A stretch of 64,000 nucleotides of DNA from Acidobacteria bacterium Ga0074141 (GTDB lineage: Bacteria > Acidobacteriota > Blastocatellia > Pyrinomonadales > Pyrinomonadaceae), in the NCBI GenBank assembly GCA_001464665.1, contig LNDP01000024.1, forward strand, positions 496,001 through 560,000, read 5' to 3'. Position 1 is the stretch's first letter. Each line of letters opens with the position of its first letter. The position numbers and the translations under genes are program-made. This document shows positions 15,957 through 25,057 of this stretch, in pieces. The notes beneath the pieces were generated by a model. It did not search any database. It was given only the letters and a program-made list of their open reading frames with translations, and was not told where the DNA came from.

Positions 15957-17416
15957 AACCCGCTTCAATTCGCGAAGTGCTCAACGAGCGGGTCGAGTGG
16001 CTCGGGGTGTTTGAGGACGGGACGGTCTTGACGCTGCGGAGCGATGAGGTCGAGCTTGAAGAGGCGGCGGGGCGATGGCGGTTCGGCTTTTTTGCACGGG
16101 ATGGATTTCGGGTGCGGCGACTCATCGGGGCGAGGGCGGACGGGGCGGAGCTGGAGCTTGAGCTTGCCGACGGGCTTGGGGTGGGCCGCGAGACGATTCG
16201 GCTGATACCTCGGCAGAGTGCGGCGGAGCTTGGGCTTGAGGTCGAGCTGGCGCGGCTTGAGCGAGCCGGGAAGATCGCACGGGCGGCGGCCGAGGGACGC
16301 GATGCTCGTGTCCGCAAGGTCGCGCTCGCGGCATATAACGGCAGGCTGGCGAATATAACGCTCGCCCGCGGCAAAACCGAAGAGGCCGTGCTCGCGGACG
16401 TCACCGGACGAATGAGCCACGAGGCACTGCTCGCGGCGGCGATCAAGCGGCTCGATGAGCTTGGTTCGCGAAAAAAGAACCCACTTGACCGCATCGCGAT
16501 CGCCGGCGAGAAACGGCAGATCGCGAGGGTCAGAAAGCTTGCCGCATTGCTCCGGCCCGGCTATCGCAATTCTCTCGAGCTACTGACCTGGACCGACCGC
16601 GATGAGGCCGAAACGCTCGGCCGAATGCAGATACCGAACCTCGCCGAGCTCTGGCGTGAAAAGCCCGGCAAGCTCGCGCTTCCGGATGAGCTTGTGCCCG
16701 GCGAGTTGGCGGCCGAGGTGCTCGAACGCTCGCCGGACAAGATCGACATCATCTATTCGCGACACGGTGAGACGCTCCGCTTCCGCGGGCTGCCGTTTTT
16801 GCGAACGCGAAGGCTCGGCGGCAAGGAGCATGCATGGTTCGGGCTCGGGCGGCAGCGACGGCCGCTCAATGAAGAGACGCGGGCGGCCTTTCACGACATG
16901 CTCGACCTGCTCCACCGCAATCGCGACCCCGAGCCCGAAACGCCGCGACACGAACTTTACAGCCTGCGGCCCGAGGCCTGGATCGAATCGACGCTCCGCC
17001 GCGACATCCGCCGGCTTGACGGCAATCTGATCCTCGCGCCGGTCTATAACCAATTCCGCTCGGCGGGCGAACGCATTGACCTGCTGGCGCTTCGCCGCGA
17101 CGGGCGGCTGGTGATCATCGAGCTAAAGTCGCAGCCCGACCGCGACAGCGTTTTTCAGGCGGCAGATTACTGGCGGCGGATCGAGCTCCAGCGTCGCCGC
17201 GGCGTGCTCCGGGCGGCCGGGCTTTTTGGCCCGCGTGAGATCGCCGACCAACCCGCACTTATTTACATCGCCGCTCCCGCACTTTCATTTCACCGCGAGC
17301 TCGAACGCTTTGCCGCGACGCTTCTCCCCGAGCTCGAAATGTGGCAATTCGTCCTCCACTCCGACTGGCGCCGGGAGATAAAGGTCATCGACCGAAAAAT
17401 ATTGTCAGGCCGCTGA
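15950..17416 (+). CDS. PD-(D/E)XK nuclease-like protein
   Basis: 488 residues from the ATG at 15950. The open frame extends far upstream to 15707, but that part overlaps the SGNH gene in another frame and looks random. Near the C-terminus, Asp377 in ERIDLL and Glu391-x-Lys393 in VIIELKS form the PD-(D/E)XK triad in the typical D-x13-ExK arrangement, followed by a Gln (FQAADYW) often seen in NucS/YraN-like nucleases. The first ~350 residues are Arg/Glu/Leu-rich without recognisable domains. A DNA repair or restriction role is possible. The 7-bp overlap suggests translational coupling to the hydrolase gene, which is an odd pairing. Confidence 0.75.
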   Translation: MVEPASIREVLNERVEWLGVFEDGTVLTLRSDEVELEEAAGRWRFGFFARDGFRVRRLIGARADGAELELELADGLGVGRETIRLIPRQSAAELGLEVELARLERAGKIARAAAEGRDARVRKVALAAYNGRLANITLARGKTEEAVLADVTGRMSHEALLAAAIKRLDELGSRKKNPLDRIAIAGEKRQIARVRKLAALLRPGYRNSLELLTWTDRDEAETLGRMQIPNLAELWREKPGKLALPDELVPGELAAEVLERSPDKIDIIYSRHGETLRFRGLPFLRTRRLGGKEHAWFGLGRQRRPLNEETRAAFHDMLDLLHRNRDPEPETPRHELYSLRPEAWIESTLRRDIRRLDGNLILAPVYNQFRSAGERIDLLALRRDGRLVIIELKSQPDRDSVFQAADYWRRIELQRRRGVLRAAGLFGPREIADQPALIYIAAPALSFHRELERFAATLLPELEMWQFVLHSDWRREIKVIDRKILSGR

Positions 17417-17490
17417 GAATTGGAGTACAATTCCCGCATTCGTTGTGACCCCGTCACTCCCTAATTGGCCTTTAGCCCAAGGAGTTAGCC

Positions 17491-20400
17491 GTGTTTTCTG
17501 GTCTCTCTAAAGCCTTTGCCGCATTTTTTACGGCACTTGTATTGGTGTTTTCATTGCTTCCTGAGTTTCCGGCCAGGGCTGCAAAAGGCGGCGGAACGGT
17601 CTTCACCAACGCGACGCCGGTGACAATTAACACTTTGACGAGCCCGCTAACCGCTCCGATACCGGCCACACTTTATCCATCGGCAATAAATGTGACAGGA
17701 ATGACCGGCACGGTCACAAAAGTCGAGGTGACGCTAAAAGGGTTCAACCACGAATTTTTCAACCAGGTTGATATGCTGCTCGTCAGCCCAACGGGTGCTC
17801 GGTTCATCTTTATGGCCGATGCGGGAGGAAGCTCGAACGTGGCCGACCGTGTTTATACGTTCGCGGATGACGCCGCGGCACCGATGTCGCCATTTGACCC
17901 GCCGCTCTCCGGGACCTACAAGCCGTCGAGCGGCGACTCGCTTACTGATGTATTCCCTACGCCCGCACCTGCGGGACCGCATCCGATCCCGCCGACTGAC
18001 AGCTTCGCGTCGGTTTTTAACGGCAGCGATCCGAATGGAGAGTGGCGGCTCTTTGCGGTCGACGATGCGATCGGCAATCGTGGATTCATCAGTGCAGGCT
18101 GGGAGCTTGCGATCACCACCAGCGGACAGCCGCAGACCTTTTCAAACTCGGCTTACTTAGGGTTTCATGAAGCTTTCGTGCCTTCGGACCCCTACGGCAC
18201 AGCGATAAATGTTTCGGGTTTGACTGGTTCGGTATCTCGATTGCGGCTGACCTTGAATGGGTTTTCACACACCGATCCGGAAGACGTGGACATGTTGCTC
18301 GTCAGCCCAAACGGTTCGGGCGTGATCGTTTTTTCGGATCTTGGAAGCAGTGCATCCGTGACGGGATTGAACATTACGCTTGACGACGAGGCGGCCGTGA
18401 CTCCGCCGACGCCGTTGGTGTCCGGAACCTTTAGGCCGACGAATTTGAGCAGGATCCCCGACTTCTTTCCGGCTCCGGCTCCGCCTGAATCTTATTTTTC
18501 TTCCGCGGCTCTTTCCAATCTCAACGGCATCAGCCCAAATGGCGAATGGCGGCTTTTCGTCACGGACGGGCGGCTAGGCGATTCCGGCTCGATCTCGGGC
18601 GGATGGAGCCTTGAGATCGAAACGGTCCCGACGCAGCCACCGACGGGTTCGAGCTGCGTTTTCCCATCCTTCACCTCGGTTAATCCGGCAGGGTTCCCTG
18701 CGGGCTCGGCACCATCGGACCTCGCGGTCGGCGACCTCAACGGCGATGGAATCCCCGATGCAGTTGTAGCAAATCAGGTTTCGAATGATGTTTCGATCCA
18801 TCTCGGAACGGCAGGCGGCGGCTTTGCGGCACCGGCATTTATTCCGGTCGGCTCCGGGCCGTTCTCGGTGGTTGCTGCCAACTTTAATGGCGACAACTTC
18901 CTTGATATTGCAGTGGCCAATTCGGGCTCGAACAATGTCTCGGTCCTGCTCGGCAACGGCAACGGGACTTTCTCCGCACCGACAAACTTTGTCGCCGGTG
19001 CATCGCCGATCTCTATCGCGGCGGGTGACTTCAACAATGACGGGAACCGCGACCTTGTCGTCGCGAATTTCGGAAGCTTTTTCCTCGGAACCGTCTCGGT
19101 GCTTTTCGGAAACGGAAACGGAGCGTTCACTGCGGGCCCATCGCTCCGAACGCGGACTCAGCCCGCGGCAGTCGCGGTCGGCAACCTTAACAGCGATAGC
19201 CATCTTGACCTCGTGGTCGCAAACTTCGGCTCGGACAGCATCGCAGTTTTCTTCGGAAACGGAACAGGGACCTTCCAGCTAAGCCAGAATCTCAACACCG
19301 GTTCGGGCCCTGTGGCGGTCGAGATCTTGCCCGGACAAGCCGGAGGCTTTCCGCAAATAGTTACCGCCAACTATAACGGCGATTCGCTGACAAATTGCAC
19401 CGGCAGCCAGAACGGGAGCTTCACCTGTTCTACGCAGGGAGGCGTTGGCTCGAACCCTATTGCGTTGGTTGCTGACGACTTTCTCGGCAATGGATCAAAA
19501 ACACAAGCGGTCGCATTGAGCGGCTCGAATGCCGTCGGAATCGTAGGATCCGTCAGCATTTTTAATGTCGGACAATATCCGAATGCGATCGCATCCGCGG
19601 ATATGAATGGCGACGGCCGGCCGGACATCATAACGGCGAATTACGGCTCGGATAACCTCTCCGTCCTGCTGAATGCTTGCGCTGTCGCCTCTGGAAATCT
19701 ATTGGACTTCAATGGCGACCGTCGGACAGATCTTTCGGTCTTCAGGCCATCAAATTCTACCTGGTACTTTTCGCCGTTCAGCCCCGGCCCGAAAGCTTTC
19801 GGTCGTCCGGACGATGTGATCGTTCCGGCCGATTTCAACGGAGACGGAAAAGCGGAGTTTGCTATCTATCGGCCTGAGACCGGGCTCTGGTGGGTTATTC
19901 GACCGACCGGTGAGACGTTGTATTACAACAACTTTGGCCTGCCGGATGACATTCCCGTCCCCGCGGATTACGACGGTGACGGCAAGGCTGACATCGCTGT
20001 GTATCGGCCATCGAGCGGTAGTTGGTACGTCCGGCGATCCTCGGACAACGCGGTCCATATCATTCAGTTCGGCCTTGGGACCGACCGGCCTGTTCCGGCG
20101 GATTACGATGGCGACGGCATCGCCGACATCGCCGTCTATCGGCCCTCGACCGGCGTTTGGTATATCTACCGCAGCTCGGATGCGGGCTACACGATCGAGA
20201 ATTTCGGCATCGAAACCGACCTGACGATCCCGGCTGATTTTGACGGCGACGGCAAAGCGGACGTAGCGGTCTATCGGCCTTCGACCGGCGTTTGGTACGT
20301 CTTCCGAAGTTCGGACGGCGGCGTCGGTGCGGTCGCTTGGGGAGGCGGAACCGATATTCCCGTTCCCGGCGATTACGATGGCGACGGTAAATGGGATCAG

Positions 20401-20520
20401 GCGATCTTCCGGCCCGCGGATGGAAACTGGTGGATCCTTCGCAGCGGCGACGGCGGCGTGTCGACGTTGAATTGGGGAACGAACGGCGACCTTCCGCTGC
20501 CGCGGACGCTGCTTCGGTAA
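17491..20520 (+). CDS. Secreted protein with two P-domain-like modules and FG-GAP/VCBS repeats
   Basis: 1009 residues from a GTG with a GGAG site. The signal peptide covers about 1-31. Two related beta modules follow (about 45-210 and 215-375), each with VDMLLVSPxG, DPNGEWRLF or SPNGEWRLF, and a closing WxLxI, like the proprotein-convertase P domain. From about 390 to 730 there are FG-GAP propeller repeats with DxNxDxxxD calcium loops. From about 739, six DxDGD-type loops recur every 45 residues in IAVYRPSTGVWY-like repeats. It is probably exported and Ca2+-binding. There is no protease domain and no sorting tail. A related repeat protein is at 38134. Confidence 0.9.
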   Translation: MFSGLSKAFAAFFTALVLVFSLLPEFPARAAKGGGTVFTNATPVTINTLTSPLTAPIPATLYPSAINVTGMTGTVTKVEVTLKGFNHEFFNQVDMLLVSPTGARFIFMADAGGSSNVADRVYTFADDAAAPMSPFDPPLSGTYKPSSGDSLTDVFPTPAPAGPHPIPPTDSFASVFNGSDPNGEWRLFAVDDAIGNRGFISAGWELAITTSGQPQTFSNSAYLGFHEAFVPSDPYGTAINVSGLTGSVSRLRLTLNGFSHTDPEDVDMLLVSPNGSGVIVFSDLGSSASVTGLNITLDDEAAVTPPTPLVSGTFRPTNLSRIPDFFPAPAPPESYFSSAALSNLNGISPNGEWRLFVTDGRLGDSGSISGGWSLEIETVPTQPPTGSSCVFPSFTSVNPAGFPAGSAPSDLAVGDLNGDGIPDAVVANQVSNDVSIHLGTAGGGFAAPAFIPVGSGPFSVVAANFNGDNFLDIAVANSGSNNVSVLLGNGNGTFSAPTNFVAGASPISIAAGDFNNDGNRDLVVANFGSFFLGTVSVLFGNGNGAFTAGPSLRTRTQPAAVAVGNLNSDSHLDLVVANFGSDSIAVFFGNGTGTFQLSQNLNTGSGPVAVEILPGQAGGFPQIVTANYNGDSLTNCTGSQNGSFTCSTQGGVGSNPIALVADDFLGNGSKTQAVALSGSNAVGIVGSVSIFNVGQYPNAIASADMNGDGRPDIITANYGSDNLSVLLNACAVASGNLLDFNGDRRTDLSVFRPSNSTWYFSPFSPGPKAFGRPDDVIVPADFNGDGKAEFAIYRPETGLWWVIRPTGETLYYNNFGLPDDIPVPADYDGDGKADIAVYRPSSGSWYVRRSSDNAVHIIQFGLGTDRPVPADYDGDGIADIAVYRPSTGVWYIYRSSDAGYTIENFGIETDLTIPADFDGDGKADVAVYRPSTGVWYVFRSSDGGVGAVAWGGGTDIPVPGDYDGDGKWDQAIFRPADGNWWILRSGDGGVSTLNWGTNGDLPLPRTLLR

Positions 20521-21216
20521 CTATTCAGGCATTTGGAAGCGGTAGCCGATGCCGCGGACGGTCTGGAGGATGCGGGGGTTGTTCGGTTCGTCCTCAAGAT
20601 AGCGGCGGAGGCGGACGATGAAGTTATCGATGGCACGGGTGTCGGTATCGGCGTGGAGTTCCCAGACGTCGTCGAGTATCTCGCGGCGGGAGACGGCCCG
20701 GCCGGCATTTTCGATAAGGTAGCGAAGTAGCTTTGCCTCCATCAGCGTTAGCCGCTCGGCACCGCCGCCGTGGCGGAGCTCAAGGTTGTCGAGGTCGATG
20801 ATGCGGCCATTGATGTTGTATTCCTCGGCAGCGCGTTTTTCGCCCTCGGCCTGCCAGCCGCTCCGGCGGATCAGCCCGCGGATGCGTGCGAGAAAGACGT
20901 TAAGGTCAAAGGGCTTCGGCAGGTAATCATCGGCACCCGCCTCAAAGCCCTTGATAACATCCTCGGGCCGGCCGAGCGCCGTTAGCATCAGAATGGGTGT
21001 AAAGTCGTTCCGCTCGCGCAAGGTGCGGGCGACCGTAAATCCATCGATGCCCGGCATCATCACATCGAGCACAATGGCGTCAAAGCTGCCACGGGTGATC
21101 TGTTCGAGCGCCGTTTCGCCATCGGCGGCAACGCTCGCCTCAAAGCCCTCGGCCTCAAGGTTGAACCGCAGCCCGGCGGCAAGGTGCTCTTCATCTTCGA
21201 CGATAAGTATTTTCAT
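20521..21216 (-). CDS. OmpR/PhoB-family response regulator
   Basis: 231 residues. The receiver domain has the acidic pair Glu7/Asp8, phospho-acceptor Asp51 in IVLDVMMPG and the conserved Lys in LPKPFDL. The C-terminal winged helix has LTLMEAKLLRYLIENAGRAV and a VRGIGYRF ending typical of PhoB-type DNA-binding domains. Its start overlaps the stop of the histidine kinase gene (ATGA), so the two form a cognate pair. The stop abuts the stop of the convergent repeat-protein gene. The regulon is unknown; the desaturase gene directly upstream on the same strand is an obvious candidate. Confidence 0.95.
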   Translation of the reverse strand: MKILIVEDEEHLAAGLRFNLEAEGFEASVAADGETALEQITRGSFDAIVLDVMMPGIDGFTVARTLRERNDFTPILMLTALGRPEDVIKGFEAGADDYLPKPFDLNVFLARIRGLIRRSGWQAEGEKRAAEEYNINGRIIDLDNLELRHGGGAERLTLMEAKLLRYLIENAGRAVSRREILDDVWELHADTDTRAIDNFIVRLRRYLEDEPNNPRILQTVRGIGYRFQMPE

Positions 21217-22109
21217 TTAGTTTCAGCGGCCGGAAAGCGGACAAGAATGGTCGTCCCGCGGCCCGGGCCCTTGCTCTGGGCACGGGTGCTGCCGCCGTGT
21301 TTTTTGACGATGGAGCGGACGAGGTAAAGCCCGAGCCCGGTGCCCTTTATCGGCTTCGCACGTCGATCGCTGACGCGGTAAAAGCGGCGGAAAATGCGTT
21401 TGAACTCGGTCGCGTCAAGCCCGATGCCTTGATCGCGAACAAAGACGTCAACCATTTTTCCGCCCTTCGAGGGGCGAATACGGACGGCGACGCGACGCTC
21501 ATCGGGCGAATACTTTATTGCGTTGTCTAGAAGGTTGAGGAAAACGGTCTGGATCGCCGCGGGGTCGCCCGCGATAAAGAGCGGCGAGGCCGGCGCCGAG
21601 ATGCGTATCTCGCCTTCGTCGAGAGCATAGCGTTTGGTGACGGCCTCGGCGGCTTCGCGGACAGCCGCGGCGATATCGATGCGCTCGCTCGCTGTAAGGG
21701 CATCACGCGTGCGGGCACGGCTCGCCTGAAGCACCTCATCGACCGTATGCAGGAGCCGGTCGCTATCCTTGAGCATAATGTCGTAAAACTCAGCTCGCCG
21801 CTCGGGTGTGAGCTCGCGGCTGCGGAGCGTTTCAAGGTAAAGGCGGATCGAGGCGATCGGTGTTTTCAGCTCGTGCGTTACGGCGTTGAGAAAAGCATCG
21901 TGCTGCTCATTGCGACGGATTTCGCGGACGAGGAAGATGGTGTTTAGGATGAGGCCGGTGATGATCAGGGCAAAAAAGATCACCCCGAGGATCATCATCA
22001 CGACCTCGCGAAAGCTCAAGATTATCCAGCCGACATTGAGCGCAACGGCAAGTGCGCTGAGGCATATGCCGAGGACAAGGAAGAAAATGGCTGATTTTCG
22101 CCGCTGCAT
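21213..22109 (-). CDS. Sensor histidine kinase
   Basis: 298 residues from the ATG at 22109; a TTG at 22175 would add 22 residues without a better ribosome-binding site. Two adjacent TM segments with almost no periplasmic loop are followed by the HisKA box THELKTPIASIRLYLE, N box LLDNAIKY, G1 box RDQGIGL and G2 box GTGLGLYL. The lack of an outer sensor domain suggests it senses the membrane itself or a partner protein. Paired with the regulator at 20521. The acyl-CoA desaturase gene upstream makes membrane-fluidity sensing of the DesK kind an attractive but unproven idea. Confidence 0.93.
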   Translation of the reverse strand: MQRRKSAIFFLVLGICLSALAVALNVGWIILSFREVVMMILGVIFFALIITGLILNTIFLVREIRRNEQHDAFLNAVTHELKTPIASIRLYLETLRSRELTPERRAEFYDIMLKDSDRLLHTVDEVLQASRARTRDALTASERIDIAAAVREAAEAVTKRYALDEGEIRISAPASPLFIAGDPAAIQTVFLNLLDNAIKYSPDERRVAVRIRPSKGGKMVDVFVRDQGIGLDATEFKRIFRRFYRVSDRRAKPIKGTGLGLYLVRSIVKKHGGSTRAQSKGPGRGTTILVRFPAAETK

Positions 22110-22195
22110 CGCTAAAAGCCCAAGATTAGAAGCGAAAAGGGCAAAAGTAAAAGCCGTGCTTCTACCTTTGCCCAATTATCGCGAGTGTTTGGTGG

Positions 22196-23074
22196 TTAGG
22201 CCGCGTCCGTTACGGGGTCGAGCTTGACCTGTTTTCGCTCTTCCTGCTTCTTCGGGTCGAAGGCGTAGATGTCCTTGGCGAGCCCGACCATTTCAAGCAG
22301 GCGGATCTCGATCCAATTGATATCAAACTCATACCAGGCGAGTCCGTGCTTCGCTGAACGCGGATGAGCGTGGTGATTATTGTGCCAGCCTTCGCCCCAC
22401 GTAAGGGCGGCAACGAGTCCGTTGTTTCGCGAGTCGTCGCGCGTTTCAAAGCGGCGGCTGCCCCAGAGGTGCGTTGCTGAATTAACAAGCCAGGTGAAAT
22501 GCCAGCCGACGACCGTGCGGAGAAAAATGCCCCAAAAGACCATCCCGATACCGCCAACGGCAAACAGGCCGACGGCGAGTGCGATGACCGGTATCCAGTA
22601 AAAGCGATTTAAGACGCGATGAAACTTGTCATCGATCATGTCCGGGCAATAGCGCCGCATCGTCTCTTCGGTCTGGTTCTGCGAGGTGCCGCGAAAGATC
22701 CAGCCGATATGCGACCAATAGGTGCCATGCCGCGGGCTGTGCGGATCATTTTCCTGATCGGTAAAAGCGTGGTGAATCCGGTGGGTCGAGACCCAACTCA
22801 GCGGCCCTGACTGAAGGGCGAGCGTTCCGAAAACGGAGAGAGTATATTCAACCCACTTTGGCGTCTTGAAGCCGCGATGCGTCAACAAGCGGTGATAGCC
22901 GATGCCGATGCCGAGGCTTCCCGCAAACCACCAGATAAAGGCCGCGACGCCGAGGTTCAGCCAGCTAAAGGTGAAAAGCGCCGCAATGGCTCCAATATGA
23001 AAAACGACAACAAAGAATATCGTTGTGAGGTTTAGCGAGCGTTCGCTCGCCGGATTTAAAGTTGCTGTTCCCAT
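22196..23074 (-). CDS. Acyl-CoA/acyl-lipid delta-9-type desaturase
   Basis: 292 residues. The three histidine boxes of membrane di-iron desaturases are present: HRLLTHRGF, HRIHHAF and HNNHHAHP. There are four hydrophobic segments in two pairs. It introduces a double bond into saturated fatty acyl chains in the inner membrane, raising fluidity. A GGGGGATCG stretch just before the ATG serves as ribosome-binding site. The stop is about 90 bp upstream of the histidine kinase gene on the same strand, so co-transcription with the two-component system is possible. Confidence 0.93.
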   Translation of the reverse strand: MGTATLNPASERSLNLTTIFFVVVFHIGAIAALFTFSWLNLGVAAFIWWFAGSLGIGIGYHRLLTHRGFKTPKWVEYTLSVFGTLALQSGPLSWVSTHRIHHAFTDQENDPHSPRHGTYWSHIGWIFRGTSQNQTEETMRRYCPDMIDDKFHRVLNRFYWIPVIALAVGLFAVGGIGMVFWGIFLRTVVGWHFTWLVNSATHLWGSRRFETRDDSRNNGLVAALTWGEGWHNNHHAHPRSAKHGLAWYEFDINWIEIRLLEMVGLAKDIYAFDPKKQEERKQVKLDPVTDAA

Positions 23075-23227
23075 CGATCCCCCGAAAAAATAAATTGCGG
23101 CGGGAGAATTGCCGCACTCTTAGGCTAACACCTTTCAGAGCGGGCGATTGTAAGAGTTTTGTAAGAGAATCGGAGCAAGTTTTTTGGATCGCTTGCTTTC
23201 CCTTAAGGTATTGAACAAAAATGGCTT

Positions 23228-24163
23228 ATGGCCCGAAAGGGAAAACTGCAGATATATACGGAATTCGCGGTCGCAAAGAGCATTTTTACGGCCCTTTCGC
23301 TGCTGCCGCGGCGGTGGGCGGTCGGGCTCGGGATCGCGGTCGGGCGGCTCGGGTTTCGCGTGCTCGGCGGGTTGCGTCGGGTGGCTATCCGAAACCTCGA
23401 ACTCGCATATCCGGAAATGACGCCCGAGGAAAGGCTGCGGACGGCCCGCGGGACATTTGAGAGCCTCGGACGAGTGCTTGGCGAGGCCAGCCAGCTTCGA
23501 AAAATAACGCCGGAAAGCATACGCGACATAGTTGATTTCGACCTCGAGCCGGCGATCGAAGAACTTTATAAAAGGGTAAAGGCAGAAAAACGCGGGATCT
23601 TGATAACCACCGGGCACATGGGCAATTGGGAACTGCTTGTGCAGGGCTTTGCGATAATCTACGAGCCGATCAGCTTTCTCGCCCGGCCGGTCGATAATCC
23701 GCTGATAGAGGAAATGGCGAATTCGCTTCGCACGCGGTTTGGTGCGCGGCCGATCAATAAGAGCAACTCGGCGATGACGGCCATCTCGATACTCCGCGAA
23801 GGCGGATTTCTCGGCGCGCTTGTCGACGTAAATTCCAGTCGGCAAGGCGGTGTTTTTGTTCCGTTCTTCGGCATTCCGGCCTGCACATCGAGCGGTGCGG
23901 CCCTGATGGCGATCCGCTCGGGAGCATTGATCTTCCCTTGCTTTTGCGTTTACGACAGCGACGCCGGAAAGTACAAATTCGTCCACGGCGACCCGATCGA
24001 ACCGACGATAACCGGCGACCGAAATGCCGATGTGCTCGCCACCACCGAGGCCTTCACCCGCGAGATCGAGGCCATCATCCGCCGCTATCCGGACCAATGG
24101 CTCTGGATACACAAACGCTGGAAGACCCGCCCGAAAGGCGAGCCCGACCTTTACGGCAGGTGA
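23228..24163 (+). CDS. LpxL/HtrB-like lysophospholipid or lipid A acyltransferase
   Basis: 311 residues. An N-terminal amphipathic or membrane segment (LPRRWAVGLGIAVGRLGF) precedes the acyltransferase domain. The catalytic HX4E motif is His130-Glu135 in TTGHMGNWELL, and the late YPDQWLWIHKRWKTRP block is characteristic of LpxL/LpxM enzymes. It transfers a secondary acyl chain to lipid A or a related glycolipid at the inner membrane. Together with lpxA in this window it supports a Gram-negative outer membrane. A different acyl acceptor cannot be excluded. Confidence 0.9.
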   Translation: MARKGKLQIYTEFAVAKSIFTALSLLPRRWAVGLGIAVGRLGFRVLGGLRRVAIRNLELAYPEMTPEERLRTARGTFESLGRVLGEASQLRKITPESIRDIVDFDLEPAIEELYKRVKAEKRGILITTGHMGNWELLVQGFAIIYEPISFLARPVDNPLIEEMANSLRTRFGARPINKSNSAMTAISILREGGFLGALVDVNSSRQGGVFVPFFGIPACTSSGAALMAIRSGALIFPCFCVYDSDAGKYKFVHGDPIEPTITGDRNADVLATTEAFTREIEAIIRRYPDQWLWIHKRWKTRPKGEPDLYGR

Positions 24164-24211
24164 CGCCGAGCACTTTTCAGAAGCACGAGTTTCGGCTAAG
24201 ATTCTCGGCAA

Positions 24212-25045
24212 ATGAAAAAGCTCACGATCTTAGTATTTATCCTCGCAAGTTTTGCGGCGGCGGCTTCCGGGCAGGGCTCAAAGGACGCAGGCGATCTGTT
24301 GAAGCTGCTAAGCGAATTCCTCGACGGTGCCGGCCGTAATGACGCCGCAGTTCACGATCGCTTTTGGGCAGATGAGCTGATCTACACACGCGGCGTCGGT
24401 CAGCGGATCGGGAAAGAAGAGTTGATGCGCGGCGTCCGCTCGGCACCGCCCGCAAAGCCGACCGACCCGGTCACACTCTACAACGCCGAGGACGTGCGGA
24501 TACAGGTCCACGGCAACACCGCAGTCGTCGCCTTCAAACTTGTCGGCACGACGACCGAACGCGGTGGTAAAAAAACAGTAACCAACCACCTCAACACGGG
24601 CACGTTCCTCAAGCGAGACGGCCGCTGGCAGGCCGTTGCCTGGCAAGCGACGCCGATGCGAAAAACTGACGCCGAGGCAAAGGCCGAAGTGCTCGCGGCC
24701 GAGAAAGCTTTCCAGAATGCGGTCGCGGCAAGCGATGCCAAGGCGGTCCGCGAACTTGCCTATCCAACGTTCAATTGGACGCACAGCACCGGGCAAGCGA
24801 CACCGCTCGAACCGTTCATCGAACGGTACGTTTCAGGAAAGATGAAATACCTCAAACGCGAGTTCAGGGATATCGAGGTTGCGGTGTTTGGAGATACCGG
24901 CGTCGTGCGGGGCGTCTCGCCTCGGCAGGTCGAAAATAATGGCGTCGCCGCCGAGCCTTTCGTGCTGCATTACACGATCACATTCATTAACTCGAATGGC
25001 CGGTGGCGGGCGGTTGCTGCTCACTCGAGCCGATCTGAAAAATAA
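24212..25045 (+). CDS. Exported protein with two NTF2-like (DUF4440) domains
   Basis: 277 residues. The signal peptide (about 1-20) ends ASGQG. Two similar halves follow, about 25-145 and 150-277. Each has a helix with LLSEFLDGAGRND or AEKAFQNAVAASD, then a variable strand and a closing RDGRWQAVAWQ or SNGRWRAVAAH strand, as in SnoaL/DUF4440 domains. NTF2-like folds bind small ligands or act as isomerases, and no catalytic pair can be named. It starts 48 bp after the acyltransferase gene and is followed closely by two further exported proteins. Confidence 0.85.
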   Translation: MKKLTILVFILASFAAAASGQGSKDAGDLLKLLSEFLDGAGRNDAAVHDRFWADELIYTRGVGQRIGKEELMRGVRSAPPAKPTDPVTLYNAEDVRIQVHGNTAVVAFKLVGTTTERGGKKTVTNHLNTGTFLKRDGRWQAVAWQATPMRKTDAEAKAEVLAAEKAFQNAVAASDAKAVRELAYPTFNWTHSTGQATPLEPFIERYVSGKMKYLKREFRDIEVAVFGDTGVVRGVSPRQVENNGVAAEPFVLHYTITFINSNGRWRAVAAHSSRSEK

Positions 25046-25057
25046 CTACGTCACAAA

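Noticed and set aside
15748-16494. Minus-strand open frame (248 codons) opposite the nuclease-like gene
   Set aside because: Ser/Arg/Ala-rich composition and no motif; antisense shadow of a high-GC gene.
23135-24211. Minus-strand open frame (358 codons) opposite the LpxL-like gene
   Set aside because: Exactly antisense to a gene with the HX4E motif; no recognisable domain and Arg/Pro-rich composition.
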